Of a stretch of 64,000 nt of DNA, positions 42,222 through 52,420 are shown in pieces. The translations under genes and the position numbers were made by a program. The notes below the pieces were generated by a model. The model had not been told where the DNA came from. It searched no databases and saw only the letters and a list, made by a program, of their open reading frames with translations. Numbering within the stretch: the first letter of the stretch is position 1; each line of letters starts with the position of its first letter. The DNA lies in NCBI GenBank assembly GCA_035079385.1, contig JAVHKY010000058.1, positions 1 through 64,000 on the forward strand. Direction: 5' to 3'. The stretch comes from Aspidiotus rigidus. Lineage: Eukaryota; Arthropoda; Insecta; Hemiptera; Diaspididae.

Positions 42222-42295
42222 TGGCCCATGGGGGGATCGAACCCACGACCTTCGCGTTATTAGCACGACGCTCTAACCAACTGAGCTAATGGGCC
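42222..42295 (-). tRNA. tRNA-Ile (anticodon AAU)
   Basis: 74 nt on the minus strand. The acceptor stem GGCCCAT/ATGGGCC pairs fully, with discriminator A. The D arm has A-box TTAGCTCAGTTGG. The anticodon arm ends CTAATAA, giving AAU (A34 normally edited to inosine). The variable loop and T loop TTCGATC (B box GGTTCGATCC) are standard. There is no intron and no encoded CCA. One flaw: T stem GTGGG/CCCCC has a U-C mismatch at its second pair. With the Pol III terminator just behind, it is probably a real gene rather than a SINE head. It decodes AUU/AUC. Confidence 0.95.
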
Positions 42296-42299
42296 AGTT

Positions 42300-43429
42300 G
42301 ACGAAAGCGGCCGTTTTTCGAATACACTGCTGGCACTGCGTAGGTCACGTGCTCGTCACTAGCGTTGTAATGCGGCGGGATCGTGGTCGACTTCACGTTG
42401 AACGTATTGAATATAGGTAGGCCTACGGAATGACACTAAAAAATTTTGTTTTATTCTTTTGATGAATTTATTGTGCTGATTCTATTAGGAACTGAAACAA
42501 AATCTTTTATTCTTTCGTATTATCGAATAGAGCTTTCAATGTTGTACGGGTTGTATATTTCATTAAATTTTGCAGGAGGATAAACAATAACTAAAAAGTA
42601 ATTCTTTTCAATATTGTTGATAAATTTCTTCCCGAAATTTGTTAGTGTTGATTAAATAATACAAACATGCATTACAGACTTTCCTTCGTATTTTTCACCG
42701 TAAATATTGAATTGAAACTTATATTAGATCACAAACACCATAAATGATATTAAAATACAAAAACCGAAAGCCCCTTAGCGTTAGTGTTTTTGTTTTTTTT
42801 TTCGTTTTTTTGTATTTTAGTCTACTAGAGTTTCCATTCAACACCTATTGTAAGCCGTAGAATGAAAAAACGCATTATTCTTTAATATTGAATTTTGAAA
42901 ATTTTATCATTAACTCATAAAATGGCTACTTTTTATAAAAAAATTACTGGTGCGGTTGAGAATAAAACACAGTGTTAGAAATACTCGACTCTTATTCAAT
43001 TTCACAAAGAGACAAATTAATTTGAAGTCATTGTTTGTCCCCCAATATGCAATCCGTCAAACATTAAACGCGTTATATCGTAGTAAAGTCAAATTGGATA
43101 TAATAAAAGGCAAACTTGAAACAAATCTCTCTTGCAAGATTAGTTTTTTACGCAAATTAGTAAGAAATCGTCTCCTTAAAAATTTCTACGAGTCCCACAC
43201 AAGTAAGGAGTCAAACCTCCAACAAAAATCAGTTTTCGATTTTTCTTGCAAACCGCGCAACCTACGGTGAAAATACCTCAGAACAAAAATAATTCACATT
43301 GAATTTACAAGGAAAAACTATTCTTGCGATTTTTTCATTAGGACGATAAAATTCTAGCAAAATACTTTTTTTAAATTTTTTTCGCGTGTTGTACAACCTG
43401 CGAGAAAAATCCTCAAGTCAACATGACCC
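42300..43429. other. Non-coding stretch
   Basis: AT-rich. Around 42950-43400 there are phrases (ttgcaaaccgcgcaacctacgg) that look like inverted, decayed units of the satellite that follows. No gene. Confidence 0.4.
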
Positions 43430-44690
43430 GAGAAGAAAGTGCGGGTTGAAGTCGGAGGAAATGAAATATGCGTGAGTACATTGCTTCATTGAATAGGCCT
43501 ACCTCTTGAGACGTCTCACTTCGACGCGTGTTTGCTTAATTTCTATGGCAATAATTAAAAAATTACGAGAGAAATTCATTCGAATTAATAAATTTGTTCT
43601 TTTTGGATAATTTATTTTTTCACCTTCGTTACTTTTTCCTTCCTAATTTGATTGAGATTATTTCTGTACGTGGCGTGGGTACTTTTGTCGTAGGTTGCGT
43701 GGTCCGCAAGAAAATCAAAAAACCTAAGTCTTGACGTACTCGAACTTGACAGCGTGTTCACTCAACTTCTATCGCAATAATCGGAAAATCATAGTATTAC
43801 TTTTAGTTCTAAATTTAATTAGCATTATTTTCGTACCGAGGTATTTGCGTCGTAGGTCGCGTGGTTCGTTAGAAAAATCAAAAGAACTTATTTTCCTCGG
43901 ACAACCGCAGTCATCAGGCACATCTCTTGGAATGGTCAACTTTAATAGCGTGTTTGCTCAGGTTCTATCGCGAAAATCAATAACTTACAAGAGTACTTTT
44001 TTCTTTTAAATTTGATTTAGACCATTTTTGAACTGAGGTATATTTGTTGTAAATCGCGTGAGTCACAATAAAAATTGAAAAAATTGATTTTCCTTAGACA
44101 TCTGACCGGGCCTATCTCCAGGACGCCTCACATTGATGATGTTTACTCAAACAAAAAATGACAAGAGTACTTTTCCCTTGTAAATTTGACCAAGATTATT
44201 TTTGTATCGAGTCGAGGTAATTTTGTCGTAGGTTGCCCGGCTTGCAAGAAAAATTTTAAAGAAACTGATTCTTCGACGTTTGTCCGTGTCCAGGCCAATT
44301 GTTTCAGACGCCTCACTTTAACAGCGTTATGCTCAATTTCTATCATAATAATCGAAAAATTGTAAGAGTAATTTTTCCTCGTAAATTCGATTGAGATTAT
44401 TCTTATACTGGAATATTTTTGTAGTAAGGTCGCGTACTTCGTAAAAAAATTTAAAAAAAACTGATTTTCCTCCGACAACCGCGCACAAGCCTGTACCTCT
44501 CGAGACGCCTCACTTGACAACATGTTTGCTCAATTTCTATCGCAATAATCGAAAAATCATAAGAGAGCTTTTCTCTTGTGAATCCGGTTTAGATCATTTT
44601 TGTACTTGGTTATTTTCGTTGTAAGTTGCGTGGTTCGTAAGAAAAATCTAAAAAACTGATTTTTCGTCATACGTGCGCGGCCACTTGTGA
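43430..44690. repeat. Satellite-like tandem repeat, ~190-220 bp unit, about six copies
   Basis: The landmark gacg(c/t)ctcactt...agcgtgtttgctcaatttctatcgcaataat recurs at about 43509, 43733, 43925, 44121, 44308 and 44500 (spacings 224, 192, 196, 187, 192). Each unit also has ttgtcgtaggt(t/c)gcgtggttcgtaagaaaaat. The copies are roughly 75-80% alike. Short frames here are not conserved between units. Confidence 0.85.
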
Positions 44691-45076
44691 AAGGAAGCTT
44701 CACATTTACAAGCGGAAAACTTTCAGAAATATTCTTGAAGAGTTCGTTTTCAACTTGCGGAAAGAATTTTTGGTAGAGATTGGTTCCAGGTATGACTTTT
44801 TCTACGTCTAATTTGATTGGACTGCGATTTCTTTCTGAGGTCCTGTGCATAGAGGATGAGCAAACAAATAAAGTTTTTGTGACCTTGGATAGAGAAGAGA
44901 CTCTAGCATTGATGATGTTCGAGAACAAAATAGCCTGACGGCTGCAGCGTCCAGCAGGTTGATAGAGCTCAGTATACAAAAGAATGTGACGTTATGAACC
45001 TACGGCGTAGGAAGCGAAAAGAAGACAACCTTCGATTTGAAACTGAAACTTCTAACCAATTCAGAGATGAAGTCAT
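44691..45076. other. Non-coding stretch
   Basis: A 140-codon minus-strand frame covers 44557-44979 but has no recognisable family and overlaps the satellite; not called. Confidence 0.35.
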
Positions 45077-45155
45077 TAGCCTACGGCTTAAACGAGAAAG
45101 GACGAATACTCTGAAGGGAGAGTAAACAATGCAAACCGCAGAAAAAATATAAAGC

Positions 45156-45188
45156 GACGAGCGCTTTCGGTTAATAAACCATCATCAG
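45156..45188 (-). ncRNA. Hammerhead-like motif with canonical core, stem I arm lost (subfamily A)
   Basis: On the minus strand CUGAUGA, the standard core box, is followed by U, stem II GGUU/AACC, GAAA, stem III AGC/GCU and GUC. A deletion just upstream joins it to the nuclease coding region, so the 5' arm of stem I is missing. Confidence 0.5.
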
Positions 45189-45189
45189 C

Positions 45190-45670
45190 AAAAGCTGACT
45201 CCCCTAAGTGTCCCTTCTTCTAAGACTTCAGGTGCTCAGCTACTCTAACTTTCATTTGGCGGCTGGTCTCACCAATATAAAAGCCTCCACGATCCTTACG
45301 GGTATGGGATCCTTCAGCCTCACAAACAACCTCTTAACTGTGGTAGGGTTGTAAAACGAGGGTCGGAAGTCAAACGGGCGAAGGGCCCGACCCAATTGAA
45401 GGGAGAACTTCCCCAGCAAAGGGACACTGATCCATCGCAAACGACGATCGCGGATCGTGTCTCGGGGGAGGGAGGTGGTGAAATCAAGAAGGCTCCTCGT
45501 AACTTTCCTCCGAACCATCACGTCAACGTCGACATTGACCCCATTCACTCTGGCCAGGTGTTTTATTGAGAGTAATTCTTTCTTGAAGGCAGACTGACTC
45601 AAAGAAATACGAGTCAGTCTGTGAACTAGGCTATGAAAGGCAGCCATCTTATGAGCCCGAACGAACCTCC
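45190..45670 (-). pseudogene. PLE fragment, minus arm (linker and GIY-YIG start)
   Basis: From MAAFHSLVHRL through FKKELLSIKHLARV, the RRKVTRSLLD region and FLGKFSLQLGRALRPFD to FYNPTTVKRLF and DPIPV, a short deletion removing GVYKLE, then GGFYIGETSRQ and SWKK. The nuclease is truncated and joined to the 3' UTR at 45190. Confidence 0.8.
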
Positions 45671-45717
45671 GTAGACTAAAACAACGGAGGTAGGTAGGTG
45701 AGGAGATGAAAGAAACA

Positions 45718-46777
45718 ACCTGCTTTGAAAAAAACCCTCCTTGTTCCTAACCCTACACCCCCCTCTGCCCAAAGTGCATAAGAACAATACCCCGATGCGA
45801 CCCGTTGTTTCTTTCATCTCCTCACCTACCTAAATCCTTGCCAAATTCCTGGACCGTTGGTTCAAAAATCGCATTGATTTTGAATCCCCTCATTCTGTCT
45901 TGAATTCGGCCTCCTTAACCGACGTCCTGAAGGGTGTAAGCCTTCCCCCGGTAACGACCATCTATATTCCTAAGGCTGCTACTATCCAGCGTAAGGGGGA
46001 GCTACTCGTTAAAGCCAACATTCCTCACAATGAGCTTCATGAATTTTTCGATCTTCTGAATACCTGCTGGTACCCCAACTACTGTAAATTTGAAGGAAAA
46101 TTTTTCGAATTTCCTGATGAATTAGGGATCCCTATTGGATCACCTTTAGGTTCTCTCATCTCCGAAATTTTCATGTCTAAGTTTGAACTTGACCTCTTTT
46201 CCTCGAACCAGGTGTTACTTAATCATATTCACTATTGGCACAGGTACGTTGATGACGTTCTATGCACCTGGACTGGTCCCCCAGATCTCCTTGGTGAGTT
46301 TCTGAGGTATCTCAATTCCTACCATCAAATTTACGTTGGAAATAGGGGTATTTTCCATTAACTTTTTGGATTTAGCGATCTCTATAATAGACGGTATCCA
46401 TAAGTTCGGAATTCAAAGGAAAGATACTACGATCGATGTTTTACTCTACGGAGGTTTGTTCGGTCCTGTTGCTCATAAGATGGCTGCCTTTCATAGCCTA
46501 GTTCACAGACTGACTCGTATTCCTTTGAGTCAGTCTGCCTTCAAGAAAGAATTACTCACAATAAAACACCTGGCTAGAGTGAATGGGGTCGATGTCGACG
46601 TTGACGTGAAGGTTCGGAGGAAAGTTACTAGGAGCCTTCTCGGTTCCACCCCCTCCCTCCCCCAAGACACGATCCGTGATCGTCGTTTGCGATGGATCAG
46701 TCTCCCTTTCCTGGGGAAGTTCTCCCTCCAACTGGGTCGGGTCCTTCGCCCGTTTGACTTGAGACCCGCGTTTTACA
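45718..46777 (+). pseudogene. PLE fragment, plus arm (RT motif 2 to linker)
   Basis: Damaged motif 2; LNSASLTDVLKGVSLPP; a deletion removing most of motif A (...TTIYIPKAATIQ); motif B GIPIGSPLGSLISEIF; motif C YVDDVLCTWTGP; a 4-10-bp loss near 46320 (LNSYHQIYV) with a frame change; SINFLDLAIS; then the linker to LRPFDLRPAFYKP, where it ends at the TSD. Inactive. Confidence 0.85.
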
Positions 46778-46873
46778 AGCCTACGGCTTATTAGTCCACG
46801 AAATTTTGGAATGGGCTGAATGAAAAAGATTGAGCGCAACTGTAGTGCTGTTTGAGGCTAGTGTCAGGACATT

Positions 46874-47459
46874 TGCTTGTGTCGCATGTGCAGCGCCGCC
46901 CGTCCTCGATGGTGGAGTGGGTTGCGTATGCATTTAGTTTTGTTCCCTTCAACACCGGAATCGACCCTTTCGGGTATAAGTTCAGTGTTGGAAGAATCTT
47001 CTCGGCGAACCGCCTCTTCTAAGCCGCAACCGCCGAGCTGCAGTGCTCCCAGGCACGCGATATATTAGAACACCCGACAACAGCACCACCTTAGGTATAG
47101 TAAATCGTTTCTTCTTTCTTCAGGGATGATCTTCCTCTCCTTCCTGCACACCTGGATGTGGATGATACACAGATGTTGAGTAGTTTGCCTATTCCATTCC
47201 TGGTCCATCTTCTTCTTCATGGCGTTGGCTGCAAATGCAGAAACTTGGTTCCATGCTTCTTCAGAACCTAGCATGGTGGATAGCAGGCTACTTGGATCTC
47301 TTGAAGAGACCGACTGTGAACACGTTGGCTGCTCAACTTTCCTCAACTTCTCGTGAAGGTGATTGTTGAAGCAACCATGGCCGCTCATCACCTGCGTCAG
47401 GGAATGTTCAGCTGGCCATGGGCTCGGTTCATCCCCTTACCTAGGTCGCATATTAACAC
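46874..47459 (-). pseudogene. R1-like LINE 3' remnant (C-terminal ORF2 and 3' UTR)
   Basis: Same 3' UTR as at 56605-57031 (gtgtcgcatgtgcagc...gcaccg), followed on the minus strand by ORF2 C-terminal pieces: SGHGCFNNHLHEKLRKVEQ, a deletion through the Cys knuckle, MLGSEEAWNQVSAFA and MDQEWNRQ. The 14-bp repeat agtgtcaggacatt (46860-46873) recurs with two mismatches at 47460-47473, giving the insertion limits. No poly(A) or AAT tail remains. Confidence 0.85.
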
Positions 47460-47473
47460 AGTGTCAAGATATT

Positions 47474-49394
47474 GAAGATTATTTTAAGTTACGACGATGC
47501 TGATGACGTCATTCTATGACGTATACAGTGATTAGCCTGGGCTGTGAAATTCATGTCAGTTTTGTTGATTAATGAGGATCATGATAATGAATGTCAAAAC
47601 TTCTGAGAATCAGTAGGTTGAAAACAATCGAGAGCGATTAAATTTCGCTACCACTCACAGAAAATGGAGATAAACACGTGGACTGTGGTCCTTTATAGCG
47701 TGATTCTGTCATGAAAAATTGTCACTCTCATTTCGGCTTCTTAGAATCAAACGAAGAAGCTGAATTTGACTAATAGACATAGTTATGTTTCCATTTCATG
47801 CATTAGGGAGAACCGACCACACTCACGAAGAATATTTAAGAGGTACCCAAATTTATTCACAAAGTCATAAGAGCTGTTTAAAAATACGCGAACAAGTAGG
47901 TAGACAATTTTCACAAAAAGAGGAAAATCATACGAAATAAGAGATGAGAAAAATAAGATTCTATCGTAAAATCGTACAATTTCACAATATACCTCATAAA
48001 TTAAATTCATATTTGCCCAGAATCTATAATGGATTTGTTATCTTACTGCTCCAGAGTGGATTATTATGGCCATCGGCGATGGAGACGAAATTTTTATTTC
48101 ATCTTTTTCATTATGCTAATTGCGTACGTCCATTTAGAAAAAATCAATATTTTATAACACTATAGTAATCGTGTTAACGTTATCGATAATTAAATAATAA
48201 AATAAAAATTTATTTAATTTTTTCACTCTCGAACCATACACCCTTTATTGATGAGTGTATTTTACGAATTTCTTGCCATACACTGGTAGTAATACCTACT
48301 TTTCTTCTGAATTTCGTAACAAGATAGACAGAAAATCAAACCGGTTTGCCGAACAGACGTCACCTTACATAAATTAAACTAATCACCAATGCTTAAAAAC
48401 AATGACAAAAATAAAATAGGAAAAAAAACAGACGACAGTTCGATCAAGATGCTCCGATAATATTACGACTGACAGAAGGGAAATAAAAAAAAAAAAAACG
48501 ACGATTCCGAACCATTTTTTCTACGTCGAAATAGAAGGCGTTTACATAAATTTGAAAAATTTATCTTCGTTTTTTTGAACGGTAACAAGTCTATATAAAA
48601 TATATTCATTCGAAATTCTAATTCTGTCGTTCTTTTGTACATTACGTTAAGTTTATTGAAGTTCTATAAATTGGTAGACAAGACAGAAAATCACCGTCAT
48701 TTCTCTTTCAGGTAAAACTTGTAATATGCATATCTATCTCTTGTTTTCTATGAGAATAACTTGAAATTCAATTCTTACACTTCATCCTTGATCAGCTCAA
48801 TTTCTTCGTCTTCCGAACTACTCTCCCCTAATTTATTCTTCTAAATCCTTTCTTTTATCGTTTCTATAATAAATATTCTGGTTTGGTCATATTCTTCAAC
48901 AAATCTCGCAATATCCTGCATGGGCATCCATCCCACTCCCAAACTTGCAGATGTTTTAAAAATCTCTCAGCGACTACTATTATACATAATTCTCCAACCA
49001 GGAGCTATGCGTTCCAAACTTTCTCAATCAAGAACCTAAAGTGGAATATTGGGAGACTCTGCCTCCATTTGCTGGCAGATGTTAAGCCGTCTACTCCCAG
49101 CTGCTTCTCCCGTCTAGCATTCCTTTACCCTAACTTAAATACGTATCGTTTATTGATTGTTCCATCCTTTCTAACAAATATCATTCACCAGAATATCTTT
49201 CCTGGGTGTTTCTTTTTCCTGAATTGACTCTTTACTTACCCTTGCATACTACATAAAAACTTTCTGGTGTAGTCAAATAAATGAAGATCATGTTTCATGT
49301 CTCTTGTATTTTATCAGTGATCTTGAAATATTTTAGTCCAAGCTTCTACTAGGTCAAGTGCTCGTGAGATATTACTTCCCTTTTGCTCCTACTT
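47474..49394. other. Non-coding stretch
   Basis: AT-rich. A 114-codon plus-strand frame at 48883-49227 has no recognised family. Nothing else supported. Confidence 0.35.
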
Positions 49395-49500
49395 TCATCG
49401 AACTACACGCCTTTTGTAACGCTTCTGAGAAAGCCTACGGAGCAGTTATCTACATTCGTGGGAAAACTATTTCGAGCTATTTTCGTGGGGCGAAAGTCCG
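49395..49500 (+). pseudogene. BEL/Pao-like LTR retrotransposon RNase H scrap
   Basis: About 30 codons read IELHAFCNASEKAYGAVIY then IRGKTISSYFRGAKV. The LH-x-F-x-DAS-x-x-AYGAV-x-Y signature is that of the RNase H start in BEL/Pao pol; the catalytic D is changed to N. It is too short to classify further. Confidence 0.55.
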
Positions 49501-49933
49501 ATATGAAATATTTTGGGCTATCGGTCTCAAAGAATAATTTCTTGAATTTAACAACATCTTATCTGACTGGAGATACGGCACACTCTAGAAACCTCCTCAG
49601 ACCTCGACCTTCAAATTGAAGCATCAATTTGTAATAACCTTCCCCTTTACGCCATATTCTTGGCGACTATCCATTATCTATAAATTATTTGAAATAGGTC
49701 TCCACGGCAGAGTACCCTCCCCTCTCCAGTCCTATCTTCAGCACAGACCCATATCAGTCCGAATTCATAACCACTACTCTTCCTCCAAGATGGCGTCCTC
49801 AGGGAGATTATTAGAGTGTTCCTCATCTCTTCCCACTTGCCATAAAGTATCTAAAAAACTGTGTTCCTTCCCCTTCTCTGAATGACTTTTTGCAGATAAT
49901 TTTATTGTCTTCCTCGTTTCTACAAATCCCAAA

Positions 49934-50252
49934 GGGGGCGTCCATAAATTACGTGAGGCATTTTGGAGGTGGGAGGGGTTCCAGCCAATTCTCACCAAAA
50001 CTCACGTGAGGGAGAGGGGGTGCCGATAAATCTCATGTACAAAATACATTCTAAAATATTGCCAAACTGGCTTAAGTTTAATAAAAATTAGTTATTCTTA
50101 AATAGGTATAAAATGTGATCGAGAAAATTACGTTCTTTCAATATATAAAGGAGATGAAGCACAGATAAACGTATTTAAAGCGGAAAATCTCACGCGAGAT
50201 AAGAGGGGGACGGGGTCTCACAAGTCGCCTTACGTAATTTATGGACGCCCCC
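49934..50252. mobile_element. MITE with 26-bp terminal inverted repeats
   Basis: gggggcgtccataaattacg (49934 onward) matches the reverse complement of the right end (50227-50252) in 25 of 26 positions. It is 319 bp, non-coding, and inserted in the LINE remnant. Flanks show only aaa on both sides, so a 3-bp TSD is possible. The superfamily is not assigned. Confidence 0.85.
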
Positions 50253-50600
50253 AAATGAGCGTCACGTCAACTCCAACTCACTCTCGATAAGGTCCCCTCG
50301 TGGCCCTTCAATCTTGGAATTTGTTTTTCTAGCAAAAAAACTGTTCTACTTGTAATCCATATTCCATAAAAGTCACTTATGTCTTTCTTCTTCCTCCTCT
50401 TCCTCCAGAGCTTCCAGATCAGCCTTCAATCCTCTGTCATATTCCTCAGCCTCATTTTCGATTCGAAGTACTCTTGAAGCCTTCACACGAAAGCTTTAAT
50501 AGGCAAATACCTGAACTCAATGAATATCTTTATATATCTACCTCACGCTCTCACTGGTTCCTGTCGCAAGCTCCTCCTTCACCAAAATAATTCTCTAATC

Positions 50601-50907
50601 CAGCGGTTTTCAAACCTTCTTGTCCCATGGCCCACTTTTACCCCCAAAAAATCTAGCGACCCACTGATGGTGAAGAACCCTAGACAAAGTGCAACCGGAA
50701 AAAAACAAACATATGTTTCCCACGGATCTGCCCCTGCTGTTTAGTCCGAATATTTCTTCGATTTTTAATTGCGAAATTGTTCGCGCCATTTCCGGAACTT
50801 AATCAATTTTACTTTACTTTATTGTTTATTATTCTCATTAAAGGGGGAAACAAATTGTTTCCTGTAAATTTTTCATTACTTCGCGACCCACACTTTGAAA
50901 ACCGCTG
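50601..50907. mobile_element. hAT-like MITE
   Basis: Starts cagcggttttcaaac and ends tttgaaaaccgctg, a typical hAT-type end. The flanks carry tctaatc(c) at 50594-50601 and 50908-50915, a 7-8-bp duplication as made by hAT transposases. It is 307 bp, non-coding, and sits in the LINE remnant, whose LIRSQLDY block resumes immediately after. Confidence 0.85.
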
Positions 50908-51770
50908 TCTAATCCGCTCTCAACTGGACTACGTGTGCCCAATCTATAGACAGGTGAACAAAAATCACTGGGTGCAATACAACCAGCTGTCCCATATTTA
51001 GCTTTCGGTGCCCTGCGCACCAGCCTTACGCTCAGCCTATGCACCGAGGTCGGTGTTCTTCCTTTACAATTTCTCACATTATAGCTCATCGCCAACTTCT
51101 CGTGTCTATGGCCCAGTTTCACTCCCTATCTTCCACCCTCTCCTCCGCTTCCAAAACTCACTATTTCTTTCATTGAGATCTCAACTAGACTATCATCTCG
51201 AATCGTATCTACTCATCCACCCCTCCTTGGGCATCGACCTGGCTAACTTATCGAAATACCCCAATATAATCTACATTAGACCCGTGAAAGCCATTACTGC
51301 TAATGATTTTCCCCGTCACAACTCGTACTACAAACATGGATCCAACCTGGCCACGCCTTCTCTATCAATGGAGGTGTCTCGCTCTAACGTATGAAAAACT
51401 CGGCTTCCATGTATTCTGGTGAAGTATCTGCCATAAATTCCTGCCTTACTCCCCTACTTCTTCTCCTCCTCCTCGTAAATTTTTCCTCCTTTCCGACTCT
51501 CTTTCCTCTCTCCAAACCATGCAAGATCATACTCTTCCGAAACTATCATTCAACGCATTTTCTTCTTCCTGTACACCTTAATATCTTTTCTCGATTTTCA
51601 GTTGCCTCCCTCTGGATTCCTGGTTATATCGGCCTCCCGGGCGCAGTGGACTTGACAGTCAAGCGAGCCTTGCTCTCTTCCTCAAATAATGATTCCTCCT
51701 CTACTCCGGCGTTATCCAATCATCTCATCACGGTACAACCTTTGATCCTTTCAACCTCACGATAAGCTTC

Positions 51771-52119
51771 GTCTAATAAAAAATCAAACCATTGGTTTTC
51801 TTCAATTCGTTCCTGACGCCATTTCCGTCTCCTTTGGCTTCCTGCTCCACTCTCATGCCAACACTACTATGCTGAGGAATTTCTGTCTCCCATTTTTCCT
51901 CCAGCCCATACTTCCTAAACCTCAAAACGTCGTTGGATCGGAAAAAACCTCCTATGTGGCAAAAATAAAATTTTACAGGAGAAGCAAAAAACTGATTATT
52001 TTGTGAAAAGAAGACCAAAATACTTTGGAAACGTCTCATTAAATGTGGAAAAGCTTCTTTGATACAGTAGTAACAAAAAATTTTCAAAATTCTCTAAGAT
52101 ACGGCGGTATTAGGCGATA
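51771..52119. other. Non-coding stretch
   Basis: No recognised gene. It contains cctcctatgtggc (51949-51961), an inverted copy of the motif repeated in the next feature. Confidence 0.4.
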
Positions 52120-52420
52120 AATGCACGTAGGAGGAATTCCTGGCCCTAAATATTGCACAATCATAAGAGGTTTGATTTGCACATAGGAGGAATTCCTGGC
52201 CCTAAATATCGCACATAAGAGGTTTGCTCTGCACATAGGAGGTATTCGAGACCACATTTTCTGGATGGTGCACATAGGAGGTATTCAAAACCGCTCCTAC
52301 CGGCGTAATTTTGAACTTAGCACATAGGGGATTTTTCCAGTCGATGCGCCTTCAAATTCCGCGTCCAATCATATAAAAAAGTGCATTTCTCAAAAAATGG
52401 CACATAGGAGGTTTTTTCGA
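52120..52420. repeat. Short interspersed motif array gcacataggaggtattc
   Basis: gcac(a/g)taggagg(a/t)attc occurs at about 52123, 52180, 52233, 52270, 52319 and 52399, the first two within a longer duplicated phrase ending ctggccctaaatat. Spacing varies from 37 to 80 bp. An inverted copy lies at 51949. Confidence 0.7.

Larger units (their letters stand above)
45090..46777. mobile_element. PLE inverted dimer (subfamily A) with 13-bp TSD
   Basis: The direct repeat agcctacggctta lies at 45077-45089 and 46778-46790. The left arm (45090 to ~45670) is the minus-strand 3' end; the right arm (~45700-46777) is plus-strand from before RT motif 2 to the linker (FYKP). Unlike the other dimers, the right terminus is internal sequence rather than a 3' end. 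Confidence 0.88.
49640..51770 (+). pseudogene. LINE ORF2 remnant with RNase H, carrying two MITEs
   Basis: Decayed blocks in order: IIYKLFEIGLHGRVPS and SYLQHRPISVRIHNHYSSS (RT, before motif B, ~49680-49790); FADNFIVF near 49873 (motif C FADD decayed); then, past MITE 1 and MITE 2, LIRSQLDYVCPIYR (~50909), FGALRTSLTLSLCTEVGVLP (~51002), and RNase H trace SLWIPGYIGLPGAVDLTVKR (~51610). This layout (RT, R-S-x-LDY, GA-x-RTS, RNase H) is that of I/Jockey-superfamily LINEs with RNase H. Many stops and frame changes. Confidence 0.7.
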
